Below are positions 37,311 to 45,709 of a stretch of DNA of 64,000 nucleotides, one piece after another. Origin of the DNA: Bacterioplanoides sp. SCSIO 12839 (GTDB lineage: Bacteria; Pseudomonadota; Gammaproteobacteria; Pseudomonadales; Oceanobacteraceae). Made by a program: the position numbers and the translations under genes. The stretch covers positions 832,501 to 896,500 of the forward strand of contig NZ_CP073745.1 of assembly GCF_024397975.1 (NCBI RefSeq), given 5' to 3'. Every line of letters starts with the position of its first letter. Positions within the stretch are counted from its first letter, which is position 1. Below the pieces are notes generated by a model. It saw nothing but the letters and a program-made list of their open reading frames with translations, was not told the DNA's origin and did no database searches.

Positions 37311-38177
37311 GTGCTTATGACGATCACGAGTAATCATTTGTTGTCGCGTTATTTGATTGGCATGCCTCACTTATCGGCAGTGGGGCTCAGTGAACAGTGG
37401 TTATTAAAAGAATGTGGCCATCAGCACTGGTTAGCGTTGGCCCAGGCTTGTGGCAAATTGGTGCCCGAATTTTATGATCGTCGTGGTAATAAGGTGTATG
37501 CCGCGTTTGTGTGTGTGGAGGTCAATAACGCTCGCCTGGATGCGGTTCAGGAAAATGACGAGCTGGAGATGGCAACAGAGCTAACACGTTTATCTGCCAG
37601 CCGTAATATATCCAGCCATGTCATCATGAAAGCTGATCGGGTCGTCGCCCGGGTCATGATGTTATCAACGTTTGTTTATCGGGAGGAGTGTGGTAATAAC
37701 CAGAGTGTGGCAAAAACGGAAATAGTGATGTCAGCATCAGCGGATAATCCTTCATTATCAGCACAGGCATTTTTGTTATTAAAGCAGCATAAACAACTTC
37801 GGCACTATCAACCTGCGATTGTTGGGCGCTTTATTTATCAACCCTGTCCTTATAGCGATTTTAATGGTGCTGATTTTTTATACTTTGCCGCGTTTCAACA
37901 AGTTGCAGACAGAGCAGAGCAGGCATTTATTTCTGAGATGGGGAATCATGCCTCATTGTGGATAACTCAGCGGCGCTCTTTGTTCTATTACGGCAATATT
38001 AACATCGGTGATAGCTTAATCGTTGAATTGTCGAGCTGTACCATGAAGGCGAATACCATGGCTGTCGAAATGAGAATAAAACGTAATTCTGATGGCTTTG
38101 TGTTAATGGATATTATTTACCAAAAATCTCAGGCAGTACTTGCTAAACAACTACCTATTTATCGCAAAGAAGCGTAA
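37311..38177 (+). CDS. Pnap_2097/LnmK-like family protein
   Basis: A 288-residue protein resembling the double-hotdog LnmK N-terminal family (a bifunctional acyltransferase/decarboxylase in leinamycin biosynthesis). The diagnostic piece is PYSDFNGADFLYFAAFQQVADRAEQ in the second half; LVPEFYDRRGNKVYAAFVCVEV is the first-half counterpart. From memory, Pnap_2097-type proteins are found with biosynthetic or Nit1 genes. It follows nitH by 33 bases on the same strand and is best seen as an eighth gene of this locus, perhaps acting on a CoA or ACP thioester. The assignment is by motif only. Confidence 0.72.
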   Translation: MLMTITSNHLLSRYLIGMPHLSAVGLSEQWLLKECGHQHWLALAQACGKLVPEFYDRRGNKVYAAFVCVEVNNARLDAVQENDELEMATELTRLSASRNISSHVIMKADRVVARVMMLSTFVYREECGNNQSVAKTEIVMSASADNPSLSAQAFLLLKQHKQLRHYQPAIVGRFIYQPCPYSDFNGADFLYFAAFQQVADRAEQAFISEMGNHASLWITQRRSLFYYGNINIGDSLIVELSSCTMKANTMAVEMRIKRNSDGFVLMDIIYQKSQAVLAKQLPIYRKEA

Positions 38178-38252
38178 ACCCCCTATAGCTTTAACAATTG
38201 CCTCATATACTCTTAACCCTATAATTATTAAGGAATATGAGAGGGGTTCCTG

Positions 38253-38771
38253 ATGAGCTATAACCTACCGACAAAATTGATTCACTGGTCATCTGCAGCG
38301 GTTATTTTAACCCTGTTGGTCGTGGGAATTGTGATGGAAGATATGGAAAATAGTCCACAAAAGTGGGAAATCTACGATCTGCATAAATCATTCGGCGTGA
38401 TTGCCTTGTTGCTGATTTTACTTCGCATACCTGTGCGGATCAGTAACCCGGTTGCGCCATTATCAGGTACGCCACGTGGTGATGTGATCAAGGCAAAAGC
38501 TGTGCAGGGGTTAATGTACGTATGTATGCTGGTGATGCCAATCAGTGGACTGATTATGTCGCAGGCCGGTGGACACGAGGTTGCACTATTTGGGTTAGAG
38601 TTGCCGATGGTGTTTGCTGAAAACCATGATTTACATGAGGTCGGTGAAGCGTTACATGGCCTAACAGCCTGGGCGCTGATGTTTTTATTGCTTGCGCATA
38701 TTGGCGCTGCTTTGTTGCATCACTTCAAAATGAAAGATGACACCTTAAAACGTATGTTATTTAAAAATTAA
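38253..38771 (+). CDS. Cytochrome b561-type di-heme membrane protein
   Basis: A 172-residue four-helix inner-membrane cytochrome. Heme-ligand His candidates are in IHWSSAA (helix 1), DLHKSFG (helix 2), HDLHEVGEALH and HIGAALLHHF (helices 3-4). This is the bacterial CybB-like family that moves electrons from quinol to periplasmic acceptors. It ends at a shared terminator with gloA. No partner gene adjoins it. Confidence 0.9.
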   Translation: MSYNLPTKLIHWSSAAVILTLLVVGIVMEDMENSPQKWEIYDLHKSFGVIALLLILLRIPVRISNPVAPLSGTPRGDVIKAKAVQGLMYVCMLVMPISGLIMSQAGGHEVALFGLELPMVFAENHDLHEVGEALHGLTAWALMFLLLAHIGAALLHHFKMKDDTLKRMLFKN

Positions 38772-38775
38772 CCCC

Positions 38776-38801
38776 AAAAGCCGCTCTATTGAGCGGCTTT
38801 T
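38776..38801. terminator. Bidirectional terminator between cytochrome b561 and gloA
   Basis: AAAAGCCGCTC-TATT-GAGCGGCTTTT with T runs on both strands. The gloA stop codon lies within the stem-loop. Confidence 0.88.
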
Positions 38802-39178
38802 TTCTCAATCAATTCAATCTTGTAACCATCCGGGTCCTCTACAAACGCAATCACCGTGGTACCGCCTTTAACCGGCCCAGCTTCGCGGCTAACCTTGCCG
38901 CCGTTATCACGAATGGCATCGCAGGTAGCGGCAGCGTTATCCACTTCGATGGCAATATGACCATAAGCGTTACCCAAATCGTACTCTGTGGTATCCCAGT
39001 TATAGGTCAATTCTAATACAGCGCCATCACTTTCATCGCCGTAGCCAACAAAAGCCAGAGTATAACGGTACTGTTCGTTATCACGTTGGCGAATTAAATT
39101 CATGCCCATTACTTCGGTATAAAAGGCAATGGACTGTTCTAAATTACCGACGCGCAGCATGGTGTGTAAAATTCTCAT
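38786..39178 (-). CDS. gloA: Lactoylglutathione lyase (glyoxalase I)
   Basis: A 130-residue metalloenzyme that converts the methylglyoxal-glutathione hemithioacetal into S-lactoylglutathione. Metal ligands follow the bacterial pattern: His in [10 protein letters not shown], Glu in AVLELTYNW, His in [10 protein letters not shown] and Glu in [12 protein letters not shown]. Length and motifs match the nickel-type E. coli GloA. Confidence 0.96.
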   Translation of the reverse strand: MRILHTMLRVGNLEQSIAFYTEVMGMNLIRQRDNEQYRYTLAFVGYGDESDGAVLELTYNWDTTEYDLGNAYGHIAIEVDNAAATCDAIRDNGGKVSREAGPVKGGTTVIAFVEDPDGYKIELIEKKAAQ

Positions 39179-39232
39179 TTTTCTCTCATTCTAAATTATT
39201 ATCTGAAGCGTAAACGAAGCCGTCAGAACAAT

Positions 39233-39868
39233 TTAATCTTCGGTTTTGTCTTTAAACTCACATAGGTCCTCAATCAAACACGACCCACACTTCGGCTTGC
39301 GTGCCACGCAAGTATAACGACCGTGTAGAATTAACCAGTGATGCGCATCCATCAAAAATTCTTTTGGTACAAAACGCATCAGTTTGTCTTCGACCTCATC
39401 CACATTTTTACCTGGTGCAATTTTAGTACGATTGGATACCCGGAAAATATGGGTATCAACTGCCATCACCGGAATTCGAAAGGCGGTGTTTAACACCACG
39501 TTGGCGGTTTTTCGGCCAACGCCGGGTAAGGCTTCGAGTGCTTTACGGTCTTGTGGAACTTCGCTGTTGTGTAACGTCACCAGCATGTCACACATTTTGA
39601 TGGCATTTTTGGCTTTGCTGTTAAACAGACCGATGGTTTTGATGTATTCCTTTAATCCATCTTCACCCAGGTCGAGAATCGCCTGAGGCGTATTGGCCAC
39701 CGGGAATAACTTTCGTGTGGCTTTATTCACACTAACATCGGTCGCTTGTGCCGACAGGGCAACCGCTAATAACAACTCAAACGGCGAGTTGTATTCCAGT
39801 TCAGTTTCCGGATTTGGATTTTCATCCCGTAGGCGGGTAAAAATCTCCGTACGTTTTTGTTTATTCAT
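39233..39868 (-). CDS. nth: Endonuclease III
   Basis: A 211-residue base-excision glycosylase/AP lyase for oxidised pyrimidines. The helix-hairpin-helix LPGVGRKTANVV has the catalytic Lys, VDTHIFRVSNR the catalytic Asp, and the [4Fe-4S] loop is CVARKPKCGSCLIEDLC (C-x6-C-x2-C-x5-C). Normal length. Confidence 0.97.
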   Translation of the reverse strand: MNKQKRTEIFTRLRDENPNPETELEYNSPFELLLAVALSAQATDVSVNKATRKLFPVANTPQAILDLGEDGLKEYIKTIGLFNSKAKNAIKMCDMLVTLHNSEVPQDRKALEALPGVGRKTANVVLNTAFRIPVMAVDTHIFRVSNRTKIAPGKNVDEVEDKLMRFVPKEFLMDAHHWLILHGRYTCVARKPKCGSCLIEDLCEFKDKTED

Positions 39869-39918
39869 GCTAATCGGTTTTATGTATCGTTATATTTTTA
39901 GTGTTGCTATTTTTAATG

Positions 39919-40620
39919 TTATGAGGCGGGTTCCAGGCCTACATAGTTATCGCCTACGCTTAGTGCAATCAGATAACTGAGCTCCTGTAGCGAGCGGCCA
40001 CTTTGTTGTTGCAGTTCATTAAAATAATGTTGGGCGGCTGTTAATGATTTTTTGGTTTGTAAACCGCCATCAATAATCTGATTGGCGCGCAGGTGGGCCT
40101 CGACATCTCGTGATAAAACAAAAGTATCTTTACCCAATGCACGCAGTGCATAAACGCCGGTGTTACCGCCCAAACGTGCGCCATGTTTTTTCAGATGCGC
40201 CCACAGTTCAATGATGCGATCGCTGGGAAAATCTGCCACAAACTGGCTGAAGGGCTCACCGTGATCCTGCTGATGGTAATAAATCATTGCCGCATTAACG
40301 GGTACTGTTTTGACCTTGGTGTAGTTACGCACAATACGTTCATCTGAGGATTTTTCTTCCAGCATTTCCGGCGGCATACGCAGCAGTTTGTCGATATTAA
40401 AATCCCAGAAAACTTCGCGGAATCCTGGCCATTTGTTATTGATCACTTGCCAGTAAAAACCACTCTGAAAAATTTTGCGGGTAAATTCTTCCAGCCAATC
40501 ATCGCCACTGAGCTTTTTCAGTTGCGTGGGAGTCGCAGGTTGAGACAACAGGCTTTCGACCACGGCTTCACCGCCTTTGCGCTGGGCGGCACGCTGATAG
40601 ATGTCCTGGTAGTTTTCCAT
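39919..40620 (-). CDS. DNA-3-methyladenine glycosylase I-like HhH protein
   Basis: A 233-residue protein resembling the Tag family (SGFYWQVINNKWPGFREVFWDF, then ARLGGNTGVYALRALGKDTFVLSRDV). It contains no cysteine at all, so it cannot build the Cys/His zinc snap of classical Tag. It may therefore be a divergent subgroup or have altered specificity. ATG 40620 (MENYQDIYQ) is the natural start; the frame upstream shows no similarity. It lies next to nth, another glycosylase, on the same strand. Confidence 0.75.
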   Translation of the reverse strand: MENYQDIYQRAAQRKGGEAVVESLLSQPATPTQLKKLSGDDWLEEFTRKIFQSGFYWQVINNKWPGFREVFWDFNIDKLLRMPPEMLEEKSSDERIVRNYTKVKTVPVNAAMIYYHQQDHGEPFSQFVADFPSDRIIELWAHLKKHGARLGGNTGVYALRALGKDTFVLSRDVEAHLRANQIIDGGLQTKKSLTAAQHYFNELQQQSGRSLQELSYLIALSVGDNYVGLEPAS

Positions 40621-40746
40621 CTTACATATCCATAGTGAATGTATGGCTAATAGGCCATGATTGCTTGTCATGATAGTGGAGTCATGCATCGAACGGAACT
40701 TCTGACCATAGGGTTAGTCTGATGGGAAACGATTCTTTGGAGTACG

Positions 40747-41247
40747 ATGATGAAATCTAAACTGTCGATGGCTCAGGCTTTGGTCATTCTGGTTCTGACG
40801 GTTCTGGCTGCAGTTACACGTGCGGAACCTCAGCCTGCGCCTGAGTTCACGTTGCAGAATGCCGCTGGTGAAGCCGTTTCTCTCAGTGACTATCGTGGCA
40901 AAGTCGTGGTGCTGCACTTCTGGGCGACTTGGTGCCCGTACTGCAAACGCTTACAACCGGGTCTGGATGCCTTGTTGGATGACTATCAGGCGCAAGGTTT
41001 AGAAGTATTAGGCATCAGTTTTAACGAAGATGTGGATGCCAAGCCGCAGGAAGTTCTGAAACGTCGTGGCTCGGATTTTATGACACTGGTCAAAGGCGGT
41101 CGTGTTGCGGCTATGTACCAGGTGCGAGGCACACCAACGACCTTCTTTATTGATCGTCAGGGGCGTTTACGGGCGGTGACCATGACATCAGACCCGGAAG
41201 AACCTGGTTTGAAACACATGGCGGAAACCTTATTAGCTGAGAAATAA
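40747..41247 (+). CDS. TlpA/ResA-like periplasmic thioredoxin
   Basis: A 166-residue exported thioredoxin-fold protein. A signal sequence (MAQALVILVLTVLAAVTRAE) is followed by EFTLQNAAGEAVSLSDYRGK and the active site FWATWCPYCKRL, a CPYC motif near residue 62, then the cis-Pro loop GTPTTFFIDRQG. It probably reduces or isomerises periplasmic disulphides or serves cytochrome maturation. ATG 40747 or 40750, after GGAG. Confidence 0.88.
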   Translation: MMKSKLSMAQALVILVLTVLAAVTRAEPQPAPEFTLQNAAGEAVSLSDYRGKVVVLHFWATWCPYCKRLQPGLDALLDDYQAQGLEVLGISFNEDVDAKPQEVLKRRGSDFMTLVKGGRVAAMYQVRGTPTTFFIDRQGRLRAVTMTSDPEEPGLKHMAETLLAEK

Positions 41248-41265
41248 CCGCAACATGGTGGCCGG

Positions 41266-42189
41266 TCACAAACCAGGGGTTTCCGTCAGTATGGTGAGTG
41301 GCCGCTCGTGACAAATATGCTCATTCACCATTGTAAGAAAGTGCCTGACGGTGGGAATATGTTGCGTCTCGGGACGCAATACACAATAGGATTTCCAAAC
41401 CGGGCCGATCAGACCTGAAATCTCCCGCAGCTGTTGTCGTTTAATTTCTTCAGTAAATAAAGCTCTTGGGCCACCCGTGATGTGATCGGAGGTTAATACC
41501 AGCGATTTGGTGGTCGCATAATTATCGCAGGCAATGGTCGGAAAGCGTTCCAGCAATTGGGAAGGCAGATTCGGAATGATATCGGAGGGAATATCCGGCC
41601 CAATCGAAGGGTATTCCGTCAACTGGTTGATGGAATAGGGTGTTGCTTGCGCAAACACAGGGTGCTCATTTCTGGCGACAAAAATAATCTCATCTTGTTT
41701 AACCAGGTGGCAGATCAGCTCATCCGGAACGTCGGCTTCGACAAAAGGCCCAATGGCCAGATCAATTTCACCTTTCAGCAATAACTCGGTCAGTTTCTGG
41801 TTCGAGCCCGTGATTAACCGCGTACGAATGCAGCCGGTTTGTTCCGAGAAATGTTTCAGCAGTGTGGGAATAAAAATCTGCTCAATAATCGGACCCACAC
41901 CAATATTCAACGTACCGCTGTCCAGTTGTGCCAATAACTGAATATGGCGGGTCATGGCATTCAGTTGGCTTTCGATGGTTTTACCTTTCTGAATCAGGTA
42001 ACTGGCTGCCTGAGTTGGCGTCATACCACCATTGTGGCGATGAAACAGGGTGACTTTCAGTGTGTCTTCAAGTCGGCTTAAACGTTTGCTGATGGTGGGT
42101 TGAGAAAGGAACAATACATCGGCTGCTTTGTTGAGACTGCCGCAATCCGCAATGGTTTTTATCAGAATAATTTCAGACGAATCGATCAT
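41266..42189 (-). CDS. LysR-family transcriptional regulator (first of a paralogous pair)
   Basis: A 307-residue LysR regulator with the N-terminal HTH (LIKTIADCGSLNKAADVLFLSQPTISKRLSRLE) and a co-inducer-binding domain. It shares many identical blocks with the LysR protein at 49059 (SKRLSRLE, YRHNGGM or HRHNGGM, GIGPIIEQ, ITGS, SIGP-IP), so the two are recent paralogs. It lies downstream of the aldehyde dehydrogenase on the same strand. Its target is probably the divergent aldehyde dehydrogenase/OYE promoter region. Confidence 0.92.
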   Translation of the reverse strand: MIDSSEIILIKTIADCGSLNKAADVLFLSQPTISKRLSRLEDTLKVTLFHRHNGGMTPTQAASYLIQKGKTIESQLNAMTRHIQLLAQLDSGTLNIGVGPIIEQIFIPTLLKHFSEQTGCIRTRLITGSNQKLTELLLKGEIDLAIGPFVEADVPDELICHLVKQDEIIFVARNEHPVFAQATPYSINQLTEYPSIGPDIPSDIIPNLPSQLLERFPTIACDNYATTKSLVLTSDHITGGPRALFTEEIKRQQLREISGLIGPVWKSYCVLRPETQHIPTVRHFLTMVNEHICHERPLTILTETPGL

Positions 42190-42209
42190 GAACAGGCCTT
42201 GTAAAACGG

Positions 42210-42245
42210 TTATTGCCAGGCCAGCAATATGCGGGCTGGCAATAA
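42210..42245. terminator. Long inverted repeat between aldehyde dehydrogenase and LysR genes
   Basis: TTATTGCCAG and CTGGCAATAA are perfect ten-base arms around a 16-base loop that itself contains an alternative GCCAGC/GCTGGC pairing. On the minus strand it is followed by CCGTTTTAC, compatible with a terminator for the dehydrogenase gene. An operator role is also possible, as it is just upstream of the LysR start. Confidence 0.6.
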
Positions 42246-42307
42246 CAGAGAAATCCTTGTTTAAAATAACACAAGGGTTCTTGATCGTGTCGATTTTTAA
42301 CGGCTGA

Positions 42308-43783
42308 TCAGTTATGAATTTTGCGTTTACGGAAGCGGAAATCCATATACTTTTTCAGCCCTTTAAACATGCTGTTATTCCAGGGAGGGGCAACAAAAGA
42401 GGCTGCATCAATCCGGCCTTTGCGAACCACGCCTTTTGCTTTGCTGAAATTGAGGAAACCTTCATGGCCATGGTAATGGCCAATGCCAGATGGGCCGATG
42501 CCTCCAAACGGAATATCATCCGCCATCACATGGCTCATGGTGTCATTAATGCAGACTCCACCGGAATGAGTCTGAGACAAAATCTCATCGGAGCGTTGAG
42601 TGTTCCAATCAAAATAATACAGTGCTAATGGACGTGGTTTGGAATTCACATAATGAATGGCTTCATTCATGCTGCTGTAGGGCAGTATTGGGATAATCGG
42701 GCCAAATAATTCTTCCTGCATCACCAGCATGTCGTCTGTCACATCGGTGACAATTGTAAACGGCATCTTACGACTGCCATCCAGCGACTCATTGGCCGGG
42801 TTAACCGTGTGTAATTTTGCACCTTTGGCTTGTGCATCTTCGAGGTAGCTTTGCAGACGCAGATGCTGGCGATCATTAATAATCGCGGTGTAATCCGGAT
42901 TGTTTTTAATGGAAGGGTATCGCTTAGCCAGTACCTCGCTCAGCTCTTTGGCAAAACTATCGACTTTGCCACGTGGAACCAGAATATAATCGGGTGACAC
43001 ACATACCTGACCACAATTAATGCCCTTACCAAATGCAATACGGCTGGCCGCTTCTTTCAGCGGGAAATCATCATGAATAATCGCTGGTGATTTACCGCCT
43101 AATTCCAGAGTGACGGGGGTCAGATTTTTTGCTGCAGCAGACATAACCTGTTTGCCCACCTCCGTGGCACCGGTGAATACCAGGTGATCAAACGGCAGGT
43201 TAGTGAAAGCAATACTGGTTTCTACGCCGCCTTCGACAACAGCAACTTCAGATTCGTTAAAAGCAGAGGCTAATAATTGTTTCATGACTCTGGAGGTCGC
43301 CGGAGCAAATTCAGAGGTTTTGATCATTGCCCGGTTGCCTGCTGCCAGAGCTCCGATCAATGGCGATAATCCCAGGAAGATGGGGAAGTTCCAGGGAACC
43401 ACAATGCCAACAACACCCAGCGGCTGATAGATGACTTTTACAGATGCGGGCATCACCGTTAATGGTACGTGGCGGCGCTGTGGTTTCATCCACTTTTTCA
43501 GGCGTTTGCGGTTGTACGCAATGCCATCCATGGTGGCATAGAACTCAGCCAGTAAGGTTTCAGCTTCACTGCGGTTGCTGAAGTCCTGGCTGACAGCTTT
43601 CAACAGTTGTTCTTTGTGATCCAGCAGCGCATTGTGCAGCTTATCCAGATTACGGATGCGCTGCTTGGCTTCAGGCATTGGCGCCGCTAGAAACGCTTTT
43701 TTCTGAGTTGCCAGTAAATATTCCAGCCCGGCAGTGTCATGACTTGGAAGGGTCGATACAGCCTGATTCATAGAGATCACCAT
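42308..43783 (-). CDS. Aldehyde dehydrogenase, coniferyl-aldehyde-dehydrogenase-like
   Basis: A 491-residue NAD(P)-dependent aldehyde dehydrogenase. Motifs: PLGVVGIVVPWNFPIFL, the Rossmann segment FTGATEVGKQVM, catalytic Glu in LELGGKSP and catalytic Cys in GKGINCGQVCVSPDYI. The short class-3-like architecture, lacking the long oligomerisation N-terminus, fits the coniferyl/fatty aldehyde group (CalB-like). It would turn an aldehyde made in the neighbouring pathway into an acid. ATG 43783 or 43771 are both possible. It is divergent from the OYE operon. Confidence 0.9.
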   Translation of the reverse strand: MVISMNQAVSTLPSHDTAGLEYLLATQKKAFLAAPMPEAKQRIRNLDKLHNALLDHKEQLLKAVSQDFSNRSEAETLLAEFYATMDGIAYNRKRLKKWMKPQRRHVPLTVMPASVKVIYQPLGVVGIVVPWNFPIFLGLSPLIGALAAGNRAMIKTSEFAPATSRVMKQLLASAFNESEVAVVEGGVETSIAFTNLPFDHLVFTGATEVGKQVMSAAAKNLTPVTLELGGKSPAIIHDDFPLKEAASRIAFGKGINCGQVCVSPDYILVPRGKVDSFAKELSEVLAKRYPSIKNNPDYTAIINDRQHLRLQSYLEDAQAKGAKLHTVNPANESLDGSRKMPFTIVTDVTDDMLVMQEELFGPIIPILPYSSMNEAIHYVNSKPRPLALYYFDWNTQRSDEILSQTHSGGVCINDTMSHVMADDIPFGGIGPSGIGHYHGHEGFLNFSKAKGVVRKGRIDAASFVAPPWNNSMFKGLKKYMDFRFRKRKIHN

Positions 43784-43983
43784 CGTATTCTTTTTTCATC
43801 AGGGTACTGCCGCCATGGGCCCCTCACAATTGATTAAATTGGGGTGGTGCACTTGGGTTTTGGAATGGCGTGATGCAGGCTATCCAGAATTTGTGGTGCA
43901 CCGCTCAAATAAATTCAATTCTGCCCCTTGAGTGCTTTCGTTAGTCTGTAACAACAGAATAAATCCAACACGAGAGACTTCTT
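43784..43983. promoter_or_regulatory. Divergent control region, aldehyde dehydrogenase / OYE operon
   Basis: A 200-base divergent gap. It contains two direct copies of TGGTGCAC (43845-43852 and 43894-43901), the second being part of the palindrome GGTGCACC. It also has AATTGATTAAATT (T-N11-A-like, a LysR-type site) and GAGTGCTTT at 43930-43938, a nine-base word also found upstream of the acyl-CoA synthetase gene. Clear -35/-10 pairs were not found. Confidence 0.45.
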
Positions 43984-45213
43984 ATGACAAGTCAAACCCC
44001 GCTCGCGCAAACCCTGAAGTTACGTTCCGGGACCGTGCTGAAAAACCGAATTTGTAAGTCTTCGATGAATGAAGCACTGGCGGAAGCCGATGGCTCTGTG
44101 ACCAATGCCTTCCGTACTCTTTACTCTACCTGGGCGGCTGGTGGCTGTTCCGTGCTGATTACAGGTAATGTGATGGTCGATAAGCGCCATGCAAATGAGC
44201 CATTGGCCGCTGCAGTTGAAGATGAAAAAGATATATTCCTGCTGGAGCAGTGGGCAAAATCTGCAACCGCTCAGGGTGTTGAAATCTGGCCTCAGCTGAA
44301 CCACCCGGGCAAGCAGTCTCCTAAGTTCCTGAATGATGCGCCAGTTGCGCCATCTGCTATCCCGCTGGCGAGCGATATGTTTATTCCGCCACGCGAACTG
44401 ACCGAAGCAGAAATTCTGGACATCATTGCACGCTTCATCAAAACCGCTGAAGTGCTGGGCAAAGCCGGTTTCACTGGTATCCAGCTGCACGCCGCACACG
44501 GTTACCTGATCAGCCAATTCCTGTCGCCAAAACACAATCAGCGTCAGGATCAGTGGGGTGGTAGCCTGGAAAATCGCATGCGCTTTATTACTGAAATTTA
44601 TAAAGGCATTCGTAAGTCTCTGGGTAAGAAGTTCAACATCTCCGTTAAGCTGAACTCTTCTGACTTCCAGAAAGGTGGTTTCACCGAAGAAGAATCTATC
44701 GAAGTGGCTAAGGTTCTGGATGGCCTTGGCATCGATCTGCTGGAAATCTCTGGTGGTAGCTGGGAAAACCCGGTTAACCGTCGTGGTGAGCAGAAAGCCA
44801 GCACCAAGGCACGTGAAGCTTACTTCCTGGATTACGCTGAGAAGCTGCGTAAAGAAATTAAGGTACCACTGATGGTAACTGGTGGTTTCCGTTCACAGTC
44901 TTCGATGGAAGACGCGCTGGAATCCGGTGCGATTGATGTAGTAGGGATGGCACGCCCGTTTGTGGTTGAGCCTGACTTTGCCAATAAGCTGCTGACCTCC
45001 AGTAACAATGTTTCTCCGGTTAAGCCAATCACCACTGGTATTAAAAAAGTAGATGCGATGGCGATTATGGAAATCAGCTGGTACACCAACCAGATCCATC
45101 GTATCAGTGAAGGCCGCAAGCCAGCGACTAAAGTACGTGGTTTGTTATCGGTCATTAACGTGTTCTATCAGTTCTGGCGTCGTGGCCAGAAAGTGAAAAA
45201 GGTCCGCGCATAA
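43984..45213 (+). CDS. Old Yellow Enzyme family NADH:flavin oxidoreductase
   Basis: A 409-residue FMN TIM-barrel reductase of the OYE/NADH-oxidase family. LRSGTVLKNRICKSSMNEALAE is the N-terminal FMN region; HAAHGYLISQFLSPKHNQRQDQWGGSLENR is the family signature; TGGFRS and VVGMARPFVVEPDF close the phosphate site. There is no C-terminal Fe-S/FAD module, so it is not a full dienoyl-CoA reductase. It likely reduces an activated C=C bond. It is first in a three-gene operon with two tautomerase-like genes (13- and 12-base gaps). Confidence 0.92.
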   Translation: MTSQTPLAQTLKLRSGTVLKNRICKSSMNEALAEADGSVTNAFRTLYSTWAAGGCSVLITGNVMVDKRHANEPLAAAVEDEKDIFLLEQWAKSATAQGVEIWPQLNHPGKQSPKFLNDAPVAPSAIPLASDMFIPPRELTEAEILDIIARFIKTAEVLGKAGFTGIQLHAAHGYLISQFLSPKHNQRQDQWGGSLENRMRFITEIYKGIRKSLGKKFNISVKLNSSDFQKGGFTEEESIEVAKVLDGLGIDLLEISGGSWENPVNRRGEQKASTKAREAYFLDYAEKLRKEIKVPLMVTGGFRSQSSMEDALESGAIDVVGMARPFVVEPDFANKLLTSSNNVSPVKPITTGIKKVDAMAIMEISWYTNQIHRISEGRKPATKVRGLLSVINVFYQFWRRGQKVKKVRA

Positions 45214-45226
45214 GGAGAGCAGTAAT

Positions 45227-45697
45227 ATGGCAAAAACAATAAGAATGATGGGCATGATGCAGGAAAATGGTTTAAGCAAGCAGGAAATGCTGCTGCTGGA
45301 AGCCAATGCAAAGGCTCTGTACAAAAAGCACTTCGGTAATAAATATCGCATTATGCCGATTTGGGTTGTGATTCCACGCGGCCAGGCATTTCTGGCTGCA
45401 CAGGCGTCAACCAGCACTACGGTGACCTTGCCAGTAGATGACGGTACGGATGATAAAATGCGTCATGCATTTATGTCAGAATTCTGCGAAATGTGGATGA
45501 ATGTAACCCAGTGCCATATTAACGAAATTATCCTGACGGTTCCGGATATGTCGGTATCGGATGGCATGGTAGCGGCGCAGCTGGAGCGTATTAATCCAAA
45601 GATTAAGAAACTGCAGATGGCACGTATGCTTCTGAAAATGTTTAAGTCAAAACTTATTAATGGTTACTTTTCCATGAATATGAACCTGAATCAGTAA
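45227..45697 (+). CDS. Uncharacterised protein, possibly tautomerase-like
   Basis: A 156-residue protein I cannot assign with confidence. The middle part STTVTLPVDDGTDDKMRHAFMSEFCEMWMNVTQCHINEIILTVPDMS has the strand-helix-strand pattern of the tautomerase/MIF superfamily, ending in the usual VTVPD-like strand. There is no N-terminal proline after Met, since the protein has a 55-residue Met- and Lys-rich front part and a basic C-terminal tail. It could be a degenerate partner of the next gene's product in a hetero-oligomer. AAGGAGAG precedes its ATG; it is the middle gene of the OYE operon. Confidence 0.7.
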   Translation: MAKTIRMMGMMQENGLSKQEMLLLEANAKALYKKHFGNKYRIMPIWVVIPRGQAFLAAQASTSTTVTLPVDDGTDDKMRHAFMSEFCEMWMNVTQCHINEIILTVPDMSVSDGMVAAQLERINPKIKKLQMARMLLKMFKSKLINGYFSMNMNLNQ

Positions 45698-45709
45698 GGA
45701 GACTTTGAT

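Noticed and set aside
45227-45697. Naming this gene a 4-oxalocrotonate tautomerase
   Set aside because: It has no N-terminal catalytic Pro, and the resemblance is limited to one strand-helix-strand segment.
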